Assembly: GCA_013815505.1 (NCBI GenBank)
Contig: JACDGA010000061.1
Coordinates: 1 to 8,672, forward strand
Direction of reading: 5' to 3'
Source of the DNA: Acidimicrobiia bacterium
GTDB taxonomy: Bacteria > Actinomycetota > Acidimicrobiia > Acidimicrobiales > Ilumatobacteraceae
DNA: 8,672 nucleotides
A model generated the notes under the pieces. That model was given only the letters and a program-made list of their open reading frames with translations. It ran no database searches and was not told the DNA's origin. Shown piece by piece: positions 1 to 6,127 of this stretch. The position numbers were made by a program, and so were the translations under genes. Position 1 is the first letter of the stretch. Every line of letters begins with the position of its first letter.

Positions 1-3000
1 CGTCGGCTACACCGCGATGGCCGAGCATCGCGATCCCGAGCAGGTGAAACGCATGATCGACGAGTGCTTCGCCCGTCTCGTCGCAGACGTGGAGGTGTAC
101 GGCGGCAGGGTCGACAAGCTGCTCGGCGACGCCGTCGTCGCGCTGTTCGGTGCGCCCGTCGCCCACGAGGACGACGCCGAGCGGGCCGTTCGGGCGGCAC
201 TGCGGATGCAAGCCGACCTGCCGGACGAGTTGCAGATGCGGATCGGCGTCAACACGGGCGAGGTCGTCGTCGGGACGCTGGCAGGTACCGAGTACACCGC
301 GATGGGCGATGTCATGAACACCGCCTCACGCATCCAGGCGTTGGCGGAGCCGGGCACGGTGCTCGTCGGCGACGCGACCGCGGCGTTGTTACCTCCCATC
401 GTGGTGCTCGAACCGCACGGCGTGACGGAGCTGCGCGGTAGGGCGCAGTCCGAACCGATCTGGCACGTCACGGGGATGTCGCCCACTGCTGCGCCCGCTG
501 CGGCGTACGTTGCCGGACCGTTCGTCGGCCGGGTCAACCACCGCGCGATGCTGACCGCCGTGACCGAACTGGTCACGGCCGGCCAGAGCGCCATCGTCTC
601 GGTCGTCGGTGAACCGGGGATCGGGAAGTCGCGCTTCGTCGAGGAGGCGCTCAACTCGGCGAGAGCGGCGCACCCCGAGATCGCCCTGCGGCGCGGCACC
701 TGTGCGCCGTACGACGAGGTCAACATCTGGTCGCCGTTGGCGCGTGCCGCCGCCGACGCCATCGCGCTCGATCCCGATGCGCCCGCCGATGTGGTGCGTA
801 AGGCGGCCGAGGCGCACGTCGCCGAGCACGAGGACGACGAGCAGGCACGCTCGGCTGCGGTCGAGGCGCTGGTGCACATGGTCGGCCATCCCTCCGCCCT
901 CGACCAGCTCGACGGGCAGGGCGTGCGCGACGAGGTCGTGCGCAACATCGCCGCCGAACTGCGCCGCCACGCCGTCGATCACCCTGTGATCTTGTGGATC
1001 GACGACGTGCAGTGGGCCGACCCTGCGTTGCTGGAGGCGTTGCGAGTCGCTGCGCAGTCGCTCGCCGACATGCCGTTGCTGGTGATCACGGCCCACCGTC
1101 CCGACCGCGACGTCGTGTGGCCGCCGCTCATGGAACGAGCGCTGCTGCTGCGCCTTCCACTCGGACCGCTCACGAGGGCGGCGGCGCGCGAGTTGACCGA
1201 GCAGTTGTTCGGTGGCCCCGTCGACGACGAGCTCGCCGACGTGTTGTATGCCCGCAGTGGTGGCAGCCCGCTGTTCCTCACCGAGCTCGCCGGGATGGCG
1301 GCGAGTGACGGCGACACCATGGCACTGCCGGGGTCGTTGCGGGCGCTGATCTCCGCCCGCCTCGACGCGCTGGTGCGCCCGCAGCGGGCGATCATCGACA
1401 ACGCGTCCGTGCTCGGCGTGTCGGGTCACGAGGATTCGCTGCGCCGGTTCGCCAGCGAGATGGGCCAGACCATCTCCCGTGCCGACCTGTCCGAGCTGTC
1501 GGCGGAGGGCTTCTTGGTCCTCGAGGGGTCGCGGTGGCGCTTCCGCAGCGATGTCGTGCGTGACGTCGCCTACCAGACGCTGACGAAGCAGTCGCGGGCG
1601 CAGCGCCACGCCGGTGTGGCCACGGCGCTCGGCTCGCTGCATCGCGTCCCCGTGGACGAATGGGCGCACCACCTCGGGCGTGCGGCCGAGCTGGTGAAGG
1701 AGATGGGACCGATTCCCGGGGTCTCCCCGGCGATCGGCGTGCAAGCGGTGGCGGCACTCGCCGAGGCGGCGCGACGGGCGGTCGAGTCTGGCGCGTTCAG
1801 CCATGCCGAGCGGCAGGCGACGCGTGCGCTCGACCTCGACGAGGCGTCGGCCGGCGAGCATCGCGATCTTCTGCTCACCCGGGCGACGGCGTATGCGGAG
1901 AGCCACCAGTTTCCTGAGGCGTACGGCGACGTGAACATCGTTCTGGAGGCCGCGTTGGCGGGTGACGACCTGCTGCACGAGGCGAAAGCGCGGCGGTTGC
2001 TCGGCACGATCGCCCAGCAGCGCCGCGATCTGGGCGATGCGCGCCGCGAGCTGCAGCGGGCGGTCGAGCTGTTCCGCGTGCTCGGGGACGACAACGAGCT
2101 GGCCGAGACGCTGCTGGCGCGTGGGTTCGCCGAGGTGTTCGGCGGTTCGCTCGACGACGCAGAGGAGCTGCTCGCGGAGGCCGATCGCATCTACGCCGCC
2201 CGTGACGACCGGCGGGGTGGGGCGTGGGTGCGCCAGCACCAGGCATGGGTGTCGTTCCTGCGCGGCGATCATCCGGAGGCTGACCGTCGCCTCGTCAGCG
2301 CGGCGGAGACGTTCGACGCACTCGGCGACCGCTCCGGCGTCTCGTGGGCCAACGGCCTGCTGGCCTGGGTGCGCTACTTCCAGCGGCGTTTCGACGACGC
2401 CGAGGAGCTGGCCGAGAGCGTGCACACGGCCGTGCGGTCGTGGGGCGACCGGTGGGCGATGAACATGATGCAGACGCTGCTCGCCAACCTGCGTCTGTGG
2501 AGTGGTCGTATCGACGAGGCCGAGCCGCTGGCAGAGCGTGCACTCGCAGGGTTCCGCAAGCTCCAGGACCCCTACGGCACTGTGCAGGCGCTGGCGCCGC
2601 TGTCACGCATCAGGGTCGCGCTCGGGAAGTCGGCGGAGGCCGAGCGCGGCCTCGAAGAGCTGGTGTCGACGGCCGACTCCATCGGTGACGGCGGGTTGGC
2701 GCTGCAGGCGGCACTCGGTGTGGCGATGCACAGCGGCGACACCGTGAGGGCGCTGGCGCTCGCCGAGCAGGCACACGAGCGGCGCCGGGCCAGCGGTGCC
2801 GACGAGAACGAGCTGCTCGTGATGCGGGCGCTCGTGCTCTGCCAGGCGGGGCAAGCCGACGAGGCGATGGCCGTGATCGAAGCGCTCTCCGTCGACGATC
2901 TCCCGTTCGCGATGGCGGTGCGAGCGATGGCACGGGCGACGACGGGCGACCATGCCGGTGCGATCGAGGATGCCCGGGCGACGACGACGCTGGAGCATCC

Positions 3001-3265
3001 GTCGTACTTCGACGTCGCCGTGGCGAGCCTCGCCGGTCTCGGGGCGGCCGTCGCCGCCGGAGACGACGCGGCGATCTCGAGCGAGGCGTTCTCGGCGGCG
3101 CTCGATCACACGGCTGCGAGCAGCGGCGACGTCGTCATCCAGCAGGTCGCGCGGTTCGCCCAGCGATGTCTCGTCGACGGTGACGAGGCCGACGAGTCCC
3201 TGATCGGGATGGGTGGCTGGTCGACGATCGTCAAGACGCTCGCCGCGAATGCCTCGAACGCCTAA
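1..3265 (+). CDS. Class III adenylate/guanylate cyclase–AAA ATPase–TPR regulator (5' partial)
   Basis: This is a large signalling protein that enters from the left edge. The frame is open from base 2 and reads VGYTAMAEHRDPEQV, the consensus just after the first metal-binding Asp of class III cyclases, so the ATG at 17 is internal and the true start lies upstream. Residues here are counted from that ATG. The cyclase domain ends near residue 150: K34 and GD (37-38, second metal Asp) in the DKLLGDAVVALFG motif, then YTAMGDVMNTASR with N101 and R105, the transition-state residues. T94 stands where mammalian adenylyl cyclases have the adenine-selecting Asp, which is common in actinobacterial homologues, so ATP versus GTP is unsettled. 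An AAA_16/STAND-like ATPase starts at FVGR (169): Walker A GEPGIGKS 198-205, Walker B ending in WIDD (about 327-330). From about 570 to the end there are TPR-like helical repeats. A rare TTA leucine codon lies at 389-391. The stop overlaps the stop of the convergent gene. The ligand and output are not deducible. Confidence 0.93.
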   Translation, partial: VGYTAMAEHRDPEQVKRMIDECFARLVADVEVYGGRVDKLLGDAVVALFGAPVAHEDDAERAVRAALRMQADLPDELQMRIGVNTGEVVVGTLAGTEYTAMGDVMNTASRIQALAEPGTVLVGDATAALLPPIVVLEPHGVTELRGRAQSEPIWHVTGMSPTAAPAAAYVAGPFVGRVNHRAMLTAVTELVTAGQSAIVSVVGEPGIGKSRFVEEALNSARAAHPEIALRRGTCAPYDEVNIWSPLARAAADAIALDPDAPADVVRKAAEAHVAEHEDDEQARSAAVEALVHMVGHPSALDQLDGQGVRDEVVRNIAAELRRHAVDHPVILWIDDVQWADPALLEALRVAAQSLADMPLLVITAHRPDRDVVWPPLMERALLLRLPLGPLTRAAARELTEQLFGGPVDDELADVLYARSGGSPLFLTELAGMAASDGDTMALPGSLRALISARLDALVRPQRAIIDNASVLGVSGHEDSLRRFASEMGQTISRADLSELSAEGFLVLEGSRWRFRSDVVRDVAYQTLTKQSRAQRHAGVATALGSLHRVPVDEWAHHLGRAAELVKEMGPIPGVSPAIGVQAVAALAEAARRAVESGAFSHAERQATRALDLDEASAGEHRDLLLTRATAYAESHQFPEAYGDVNIVLEAALAGDDLLHEAKARRLLGTIAQQRRDLGDARRELQRAVELFRVLGDDNELAETLLARGFAEVFGGSLDDAEELLAEADRIYAARDDRRGGAWVRQHQAWVSFLRGDHPEADRRLVSAAETFDALGDRSGVSWANGLLAWVRYFQRRFDDAEELAESVHTAVRSWGDRWAMNMMQTLLANLRLWSGRIDEAEPLAERALAGFRKLQDPYGTVQALAPLSRIRVALGKSAEAERGLEELVSTADSIGDGGLALQAALGVAMHSGDTVRALALAEQAHERRRASGADENELLVMRALVLCQAGQADEAMAVIEALSVDDLPFAMAVRAMARATTGDHAGAIEDARATTTLEHPSYFDVAVASLAGLGAAVAAGDDAAISSEAFSAALDHTAASSGDVVIQQVARFAQRCLVDGDEADESLIGMGGWSTIVKTLAANASNA

Positions 3266-3636
3266 GGGGTAGGAGACGAGATGGGGGCGCAGTCGGAGCC
3301 GGTGCGGGTGCCGTCGGCGTCGACGGCCGGCCGGTGGTAGATCCCCGAGGTCGGTTCGATGTGCAACGTCGACCCGTCGCACGTCGCAGCGCCGTCGACG
3401 ATCAAGCTGAAGTCGGCGGGATCGGTGGGCGGCCACACGAGCGTCGCCCGACCGGACGCCCCCACGTTCGCCTGCGTGTGACGGCCCACACCGTCGACGA
3501 CGAGCGTGCCCGACTCGAAGCGGGGTAGCACCGACAGGACATGTGGACTGGCGTCCTCGGCGACGGAAACGAGGAACGCGAACGGGAACTCCCCGATCAC
3601 GGTCGCCAGCTGGTCGAGGTCGACGGCCTTGCTCAC
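3262..3636 (-). CDS. Pyridoxamine 5'-phosphate oxidase-like (FMN-binding split barrel) protein
   Basis: A small 124-residue protein resembling the PNPOx-like split-barrel family, which binds FMN or F420 or serves in haem and redox chemistry; the substrate cannot be read from the sequence. Supporting features are the N-terminal helix followed by FAFLVSVAEDASPHVLSVLPRF (residues 19-40, the usual first two strands with the partner-facing Pro-His), TLVVDGVGRHTQANV, RATLVWPP (63-70) and a final IYHRPA. I chose the GTG at 3634-3636 because it begins the family-like sequence (SKAVDLDQL) and lies 31 nt after the upstream gene's stop. An ATG at 3693 would add an Arg-rich stretch and overlap that gene. 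A TACGGT box sits 7 nt before the GTG, so the gene may also be transcribed leaderless in addition to read-through from the polyphosphate pair. Its TAG stop overlaps the cyclase gene's TAA on the other strand. Family assignment is by resemblance and is moderately secure. Confidence 0.75.
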   Translation of the reverse strand: MSKAVDLDQLATVIGEFPFAFLVSVAEDASPHVLSVLPRFESGTLVVDGVGRHTQANVGASGRATLVWPPTDPADFSLIVDGAATCDGSTLHIEPTSGIYHRPAVDADGTRTGSDCAPISSPTP

Positions 3637-3643
3637 GCGACCT

Positions 3644-3649
3644 ACCGTA
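3644..3649 (-). promoter_or_regulatory. Candidate leaderless -10 box for the PNPOx-like gene
   Basis: On the minus strand TACGGT ends 7 nt before the GTG at 3636. It could give the third gene of the cluster its own leaderless transcript within the 31-nt gap after the VTC gene. The intervening AGGT could instead act as a weak ribosome-binding site. Confidence 0.35.
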
Positions 3650-3667
3650 CGCCGCGTAGCGCGGCGA

Positions 3668-4471
3668 TCATGCCGCCACCGCCCGCCGGTCACTCCACCC
3701 GAAGTGTTCGACGAGGACGCGCTTGAAACGGTTGTAGCGAAGGTCGTCGCGCACCAGGTTCAGTCCGACGCAGTACTTCGAGCATCCTCGACCTCGTGCG
3801 CCGATCGCTCGGAACACGCCGTCGGCGACGCCGCGACCGTGCTCCGACTTGACCTCGACGATGACCGTCGAACGCGGCGCCGACGCTGCCGTGCCGTCAG
3901 CGCCGACGAAACGCAGATCGTGATCGATCGTGACGCGCTCGGGCGCACCGCGTCCGACGAGCGTGATCCGCTGGAAGCGCACGGCGAGCGAGGGGCAGAG
4001 GGCGCCGACGGGGTCCGACCGCGTCGTCGGGCCGTCGTGACCGTTCGACCGCTGGGCGCAGGCGGTGAGGAACCTCGCAGCGACGTCGTCGAGGCGGCCG
4101 TGCGGCTCGCCGTCGTAGCGGATCCGTTCCTTCACAGTCCTGCCCCTCGTGCCCTTCGACTTCACCTCGAGGAAGCTGTCGTCGGTGTCGACGTAGCGCC
4201 GCGAGCGGACCTTCGTGCGCTGGCGCCTTCCCTGCGCGTGCTCGTGGTAGCTGGCGAGGTCCTCCGTGTCGAAGTACACCGTCTCGTACGTGAACACGGT
4301 GCGGCCCTCGATCGAGAGCACGTCGAACTGCTCGCCCAGCTGACGCAGCGCGACGTCGAGCTCGGCCGTCGTCACGACGTACTTCGTCTCGGCACGATCG
4401 AGCAACGCCGCCCTGCGTTGGACCTCGTCGAGGCCGATCCGACCCCAGCGCTCGACGGCGGCACCGATCAT
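3668..4471 (-). CDS. VTC-domain (CYTH-like) polyphosphate polymerase
   Basis: A 267-residue protein of the VTC/triphosphate-tunnel family, whose yeast member Vtc4 polymerises ATP gamma-phosphate into polyphosphate. The tunnel motifs appear in order: RAETKYVV (26-33, with the acidic/Lys entry motif), YFDTEDLASYHEH (66-78), KVRSRRY (87-93, basic residues matching the phosphate-binding Arg pair of Vtc4), FLEVKSK (100-106), a strand around R165, RVTIDHDLRF (179-188), VIVEVKSE (203-210, the acidic metal-ligand strand) and SKYCVG (231-236). There is no SPX domain and no membrane segment, so it is probably cytosolic and held at the membrane by the DUF4956 partner. Its ATG overlaps the partner's TGA in a 4-base ATGA (4468-4471), which implies translational coupling. 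VTC-like proteins next to DUF4956 proteins are a recurrent bacterial pairing. The polymer-forming activity of this bacterial branch is inferred from the family. No CotH-like kinase, sometimes present in such loci, is visible here. Confidence 0.88.
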   Translation of the reverse strand: MIGAAVERWGRIGLDEVQRRAALLDRAETKYVVTTAELDVALRQLGEQFDVLSIEGRTVFTYETVYFDTEDLASYHEHAQGRRQRTKVRSRRYVDTDDSFLEVKSKGTRGRTVKERIRYDGEPHGRLDDVAARFLTACAQRSNGHDGPTTRSDPVGALCPSLAVRFQRITLVGRGAPERVTIDHDLRFVGADGTAASAPRSTVIVEVKSEHGRGVADGVFRAIGARGRGCSKYCVGLNLVRDDLRYNRFKRVLVEHFGWSDRRAVAA

Positions 4472-5118
4472 CGCCGGCCCGCCATCGTCGCCACCGGTTC
4501 CTCAACCAGCGGTGGATCGAAGCCGCGCGGCGTCGAGCGGAACATCACGTCGAGCTCCATCGAGTCGTTGACGTAGTCGATCGACGCCACGTGGCACTCG
4601 AGGATCTCCGCATGCAACCGGTCGCCGAGCAACCGCACGAGCGCGCCGTGCTCCGTCTGCACGACGTCGAGCGTGACGTGCCGCCGCTCGGGCGAGACCA
4701 GCACCCGTGGGTGGTCGAGCAGGAAGATCGCGGCGACCACGAGGATGTTGAGCAGCACCGTCAGCCACACGTGCGCCGTCCCGATCCCGTTGAGCAGCCC
4801 GAGTACCAGCGACCCGAAGAAGTAGCCGATCTCACGGTTGTCGAAGGGCTCGCTGCGCAGGCGGATGATCGACAAGATGGCGAACAGCCCGAACCCGAGT
4901 GCGGCGGCGACCTCCGTCATCTGGATCACCGTGATGACCACGAACAGGCAGATGTTGAAGAAGGCGAAGACCATCGCCAGGTCCTTGCGGGTGTGACGAC
5001 GGAAGTAGATGGCGACAGCGAACACGGCGATGGCGCTGAGGTCGATCGCCAGGCGGATCGCCAGGTCGGCGTAGTCCGCGGAGATCGGAGTGGTGTCGGG
5101 GGGCATGGTGTCGAGCAT
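4468..5118 (-). CDS. DUF4956 family membrane protein, partner of the VTC polymerase
   Basis: A 216-residue integral membrane protein of the DUF4956 family; its biochemical role is unknown. Hydrophobic segments fall at about 18-38, 47-67, 70-86, 98-113 and 117-135. They are followed by a soluble, probably cytoplasmic, C-terminal domain (136-216) with an alternating strand pattern. The stretch FGLFAILSIIRLRSEPFDNREIGYFF (split here: residues 76-90, then 91-101) is the signature that made the family recognisable. The gene is first in its cluster and overlaps the VTC polymerase by ATGA. Such a pair may anchor polyphosphate synthesis at the membrane or couple it to export; this is inference. The ATG at 5116-5118 gives the longest product. 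A second ATG four codons later (5104-5106) is equally possible because neither has a clear Shine–Dalgarno sequence. Confidence 0.85.
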   Translation of the reverse strand: MLDTMPPDTTPISADYADLAIRLAIDLSAIAVFAVAIYFRRHTRKDLAMVFAFFNICLFVVITVIQMTEVAAALGFGLFAILSIIRLRSEPFDNREIGYFFGSLVLGLLNGIGTAHVWLTVLLNILVVAAIFLLDHPRVLVSPERRHVTLDVVQTEHGALVRLLGDRLHAEILECHVASIDYVNDSMELDVMFRSTPRGFDPPLVEEPVATMAGRR

Positions 5119-5152
5119 CAGGCATGCACATGAACAACGCGTGAACTGACGG

Positions 5153-5166
5153 TGAGAGCGTTCTCA
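5153..5166. promoter_or_regulatory. Operator-like palindrome TGAGA-N4-TCTCA
   Basis: A 5-4-5 inverted repeat (TGAGA, GCGT, TCTCA) that overlaps the inner edge of the left 11-mer arm. Its size suits a dimeric transcription factor half-site pair, but I cannot name a factor. Confidence 0.3.
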
Positions 5167-5186
5167 TCGGTCGCGCCCATGCCGGG

Positions 5187-5211
5187 AATCCCGAGCGAGT
5201 GTGTCGGGATT
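5187..5211. promoter_or_regulatory. Perfect 8-bp-arm inverted repeat upstream of the peroxiredoxin gene
   Basis: AATCCCGA (5187-5194) and TCGGGATT (5204-5211) are exact reverse complements separated by 9 nt. A third related copy, CGGGA at 5183-5187, overlaps the left arm and makes CGGGAATCCCG nearly palindromic. The repeat ends 7 bp before the candidate -10 box at 5219, so a bound protein would cover the -35 area. No T-run follows, so a terminator is unlikely. Confidence 0.45.
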
Positions 5212-5218
5212 ACGCCGC

Positions 5219-5224
5219 TAGCGT
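5219..5224 (+). promoter_or_regulatory. Candidate -10 box of the peroxiredoxin gene
   Basis: TAGCGT fits the TANNNT -10 pattern and would give a leader of roughly 35 nt carrying the strong ribosome-binding site. No convincing -35 hexamer is visible. Confidence 0.3.
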
Positions 5225-5254
5225 GACTCACCGTCAGATCCGCGCATGCCGTTC

Positions 5255-5260
5255 AGGAGG
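5255..5260 (+). promoter_or_regulatory. Strong ribosome-binding site AGGAGG of the peroxiredoxin
   Basis: A full-consensus AGGAGG lies 5 nt before the ATG at 5266 and fixes that start. Confidence 0.85.
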
Positions 5261-5265
5261 CACCC

Positions 5266-5898
5266 ATGGCCGTTCGTCTCGGAGATCAAGCTCCCGACTT
5301 CACCGCAGAGACCACAGAAGGCACGATCAACTTCCACGAGTGGCTCGGCGATTCGTGGGGTGTGCTGTTCAGCCATCCGAAGGATTTCACGCCCGTGTGC
5401 ACGACCGAGCTCGGCTACGTGGCGAAGATCAAGCCCGAGTTCGACAAGCGCAACGTCAAGGTCATCGGCCTCTCGGTCGACCCACTCGACAGCCATGCGC
5501 AGTGGCAGAAGGACATCGAGGAGACCCAGGGCACCGCCGTCAACTTTCCGATGATCGCCGACGCCGACAAGGCCGTCTCCGACAAGTACGACATGATCCA
5601 CCCCAACGCCAGCGACACGACGACCGTGCGCTCGGTGTTCGTCATCGGACCGGACAAGAACGTCAAGCTGACGCTGACCTACCCGGCGTCGACTGGACGC
5701 AACTTCGACGAGCTGCTGCGTGTGATCGACTCGTTGCAGCTGACCGCCTACAAGAAGGTGGCAACGCCGGCCAACTGGAAGAACGGCGAGGACGTCATCA
5801 TCGTCCCTGCCGTCTCGAACGAGGAGGCCAAGGAGTTGTTCCCCGACGGCTGGGACGAGCAAAAGCCGTACCTGCGCGTGACGAAGCAGCCATCTTGA
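5266..5898 (+). CDS. 1-Cys peroxiredoxin, Prx6 type
   Basis: A 210-residue thiol peroxidase that reduces hydrogen peroxide and organic or lipid hydroperoxides, presumably in the cytoplasm. The peroxidatic site is PVCTTE with C45, the family His is H37 in FSHPKDFTP and the supporting Arg is R122. C45 is the only cysteine, so this is a 1-Cys enzyme that needs an external thiol for recycling. Length and C-terminal extension (YPASTGRNFDELLRVIDSLQ, then VATPANWKNGEDVIIVP and LFPDGW) match human PRDX6 closely rather than AhpC. The GDSWG motif (28-32) with H24 and D130 corresponds to the Ser/His/Asp set described for the phospholipase A2 activity of PRDX6; whether that activity exists here is unknown. 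The start is set by AGGAGG 5 nt upstream. The gene stands alone, divergent from the polyphosphate pair across a repeat-rich region that could carry its regulation. Confidence 0.95.
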   Translation: MAVRLGDQAPDFTAETTEGTINFHEWLGDSWGVLFSHPKDFTPVCTTELGYVAKIKPEFDKRNVKVIGLSVDPLDSHAQWQKDIEETQGTAVNFPMIADADKAVSDKYDMIHPNASDTTTVRSVFVIGPDKNVKLTLTYPASTGRNFDELLRVIDSLQLTAYKKVATPANWKNGEDVIIVPAVSNEEAKELFPDGWDEQKPYLRVTKQPS

Positions 5899-5924
5899 TC
5901 TGACGCCCACCCGAACTGAACGCA

Positions 5925-5938
5925 GGGGAGTTGTCCCC
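5925..5938. terminator. Short GC hairpin after the peroxiredoxin gene (weak terminator candidate)
   Basis: GGGGA (5925-5929) and TCCCC (5934-5938) can pair around a 4-nt loop, 27 nt after the peroxiredoxin stop. There is no T-run, so it could equally be a regulatory element of the next gene. Confidence 0.25.
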
Positions 5939-5962
5939 CTATCCGGGATGCCCTGCCGTTCG

Positions 5963-5968
5963 TACGGT
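5963..5968 (+). promoter_or_regulatory. Candidate leaderless -10 box for the M23-like gene
   Basis: TACGGT ends 6 nt before the ATG at 5975, the distance expected when transcription begins at or next to the start codon. The same hexamer precedes the GTG start at 3636 on the other strand. Confidence 0.45.
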
Positions 5969-5974
5969 CGGGCT

Positions 5975-6127
5975 ATGACCATGCCAAGTTCCGTGCGGCA
6001 CGCCGTCGTCCTCGTGCTCGCTGTCACCTCGATCGCCGTGTTCAGCGGCGCCACCGACGCGAGCGCAGCGAGTTGGCCGCTCGTGCGGCAGCCAACGTGC
6101 AGTACGGCAGCCGCGGATCGACCGTGA
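5975..6127 (+). pseudogene. Signal-peptide 5' part of the frameshifted PG-binding/M23 gene
   Basis: This frame begins at an ATG and encodes 50 residues: a short basic start (MTMPSSVRHA), a hydrophobic core (VVLVLAVTSIAVFSGA) and a signal-peptidase I-like ASA site followed by ASWPLVRQ. SWPxVR is how mature peptidoglycan-binding domains often begin. It then degenerates and stops at TGA 6125-6127. The downstream frame carries the rest of the same kind of domain but has no ATG, GTG or secretion signal. I therefore read 5975-6744 as one gene interrupted by a net loss of one base (or gain of two) between about 6078 and 6125. It could be a real mutation or a sequencing error. Confidence 0.7.

Larger units (their letters stand above)
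5145..5237. promoter_or_regulatory. Divergent control region with an 11-bp inverted repeat pair
   Basis: The 147 bp between the DUF4956 start and the peroxiredoxin start contain two exact inverted copies of an 11-mer: CTGACGGTGAG at 5146-5156 and CTCACCGTCAG at 5227-5237. Each is preceded by GCGTGA (5139-5144 and 5221-5226). One copy lies on each gene's side, as expected for paired binding sites of one regulator that could control both directions. The regulator is unknown. Confidence 0.4.

Noticed and set aside
389..2425. Long minus-strand open reading frame of 678 codons opposite the cyclase gene
   Set aside because: Its composition is rich in Arg, His and Gln with no recognisable domain, and it mirrors the codon bias of the plus-strand gene, whose domains are clear. 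Such antisense frames are usual in GC-rich DNA.
3506..4576. Plus-strand frame of 356 codons across the VTC polymerase gene
   Set aside because: It is the complement of well-supported minus-strand genes and shows no domain or start signal.
5187..5211. Inverted repeat considered as an intrinsic terminator
   Set aside because: There is no T-run on either strand and no gene ends there; both flanking genes start from this region.
6078..6125. Programmed -1 ribosomal frameshift joining the signal peptide to the M23-like domain
   Set aside because: I see no slippery heptamer with a following stem-loop or pseudoknot, and this family is normally encoded in one frame.
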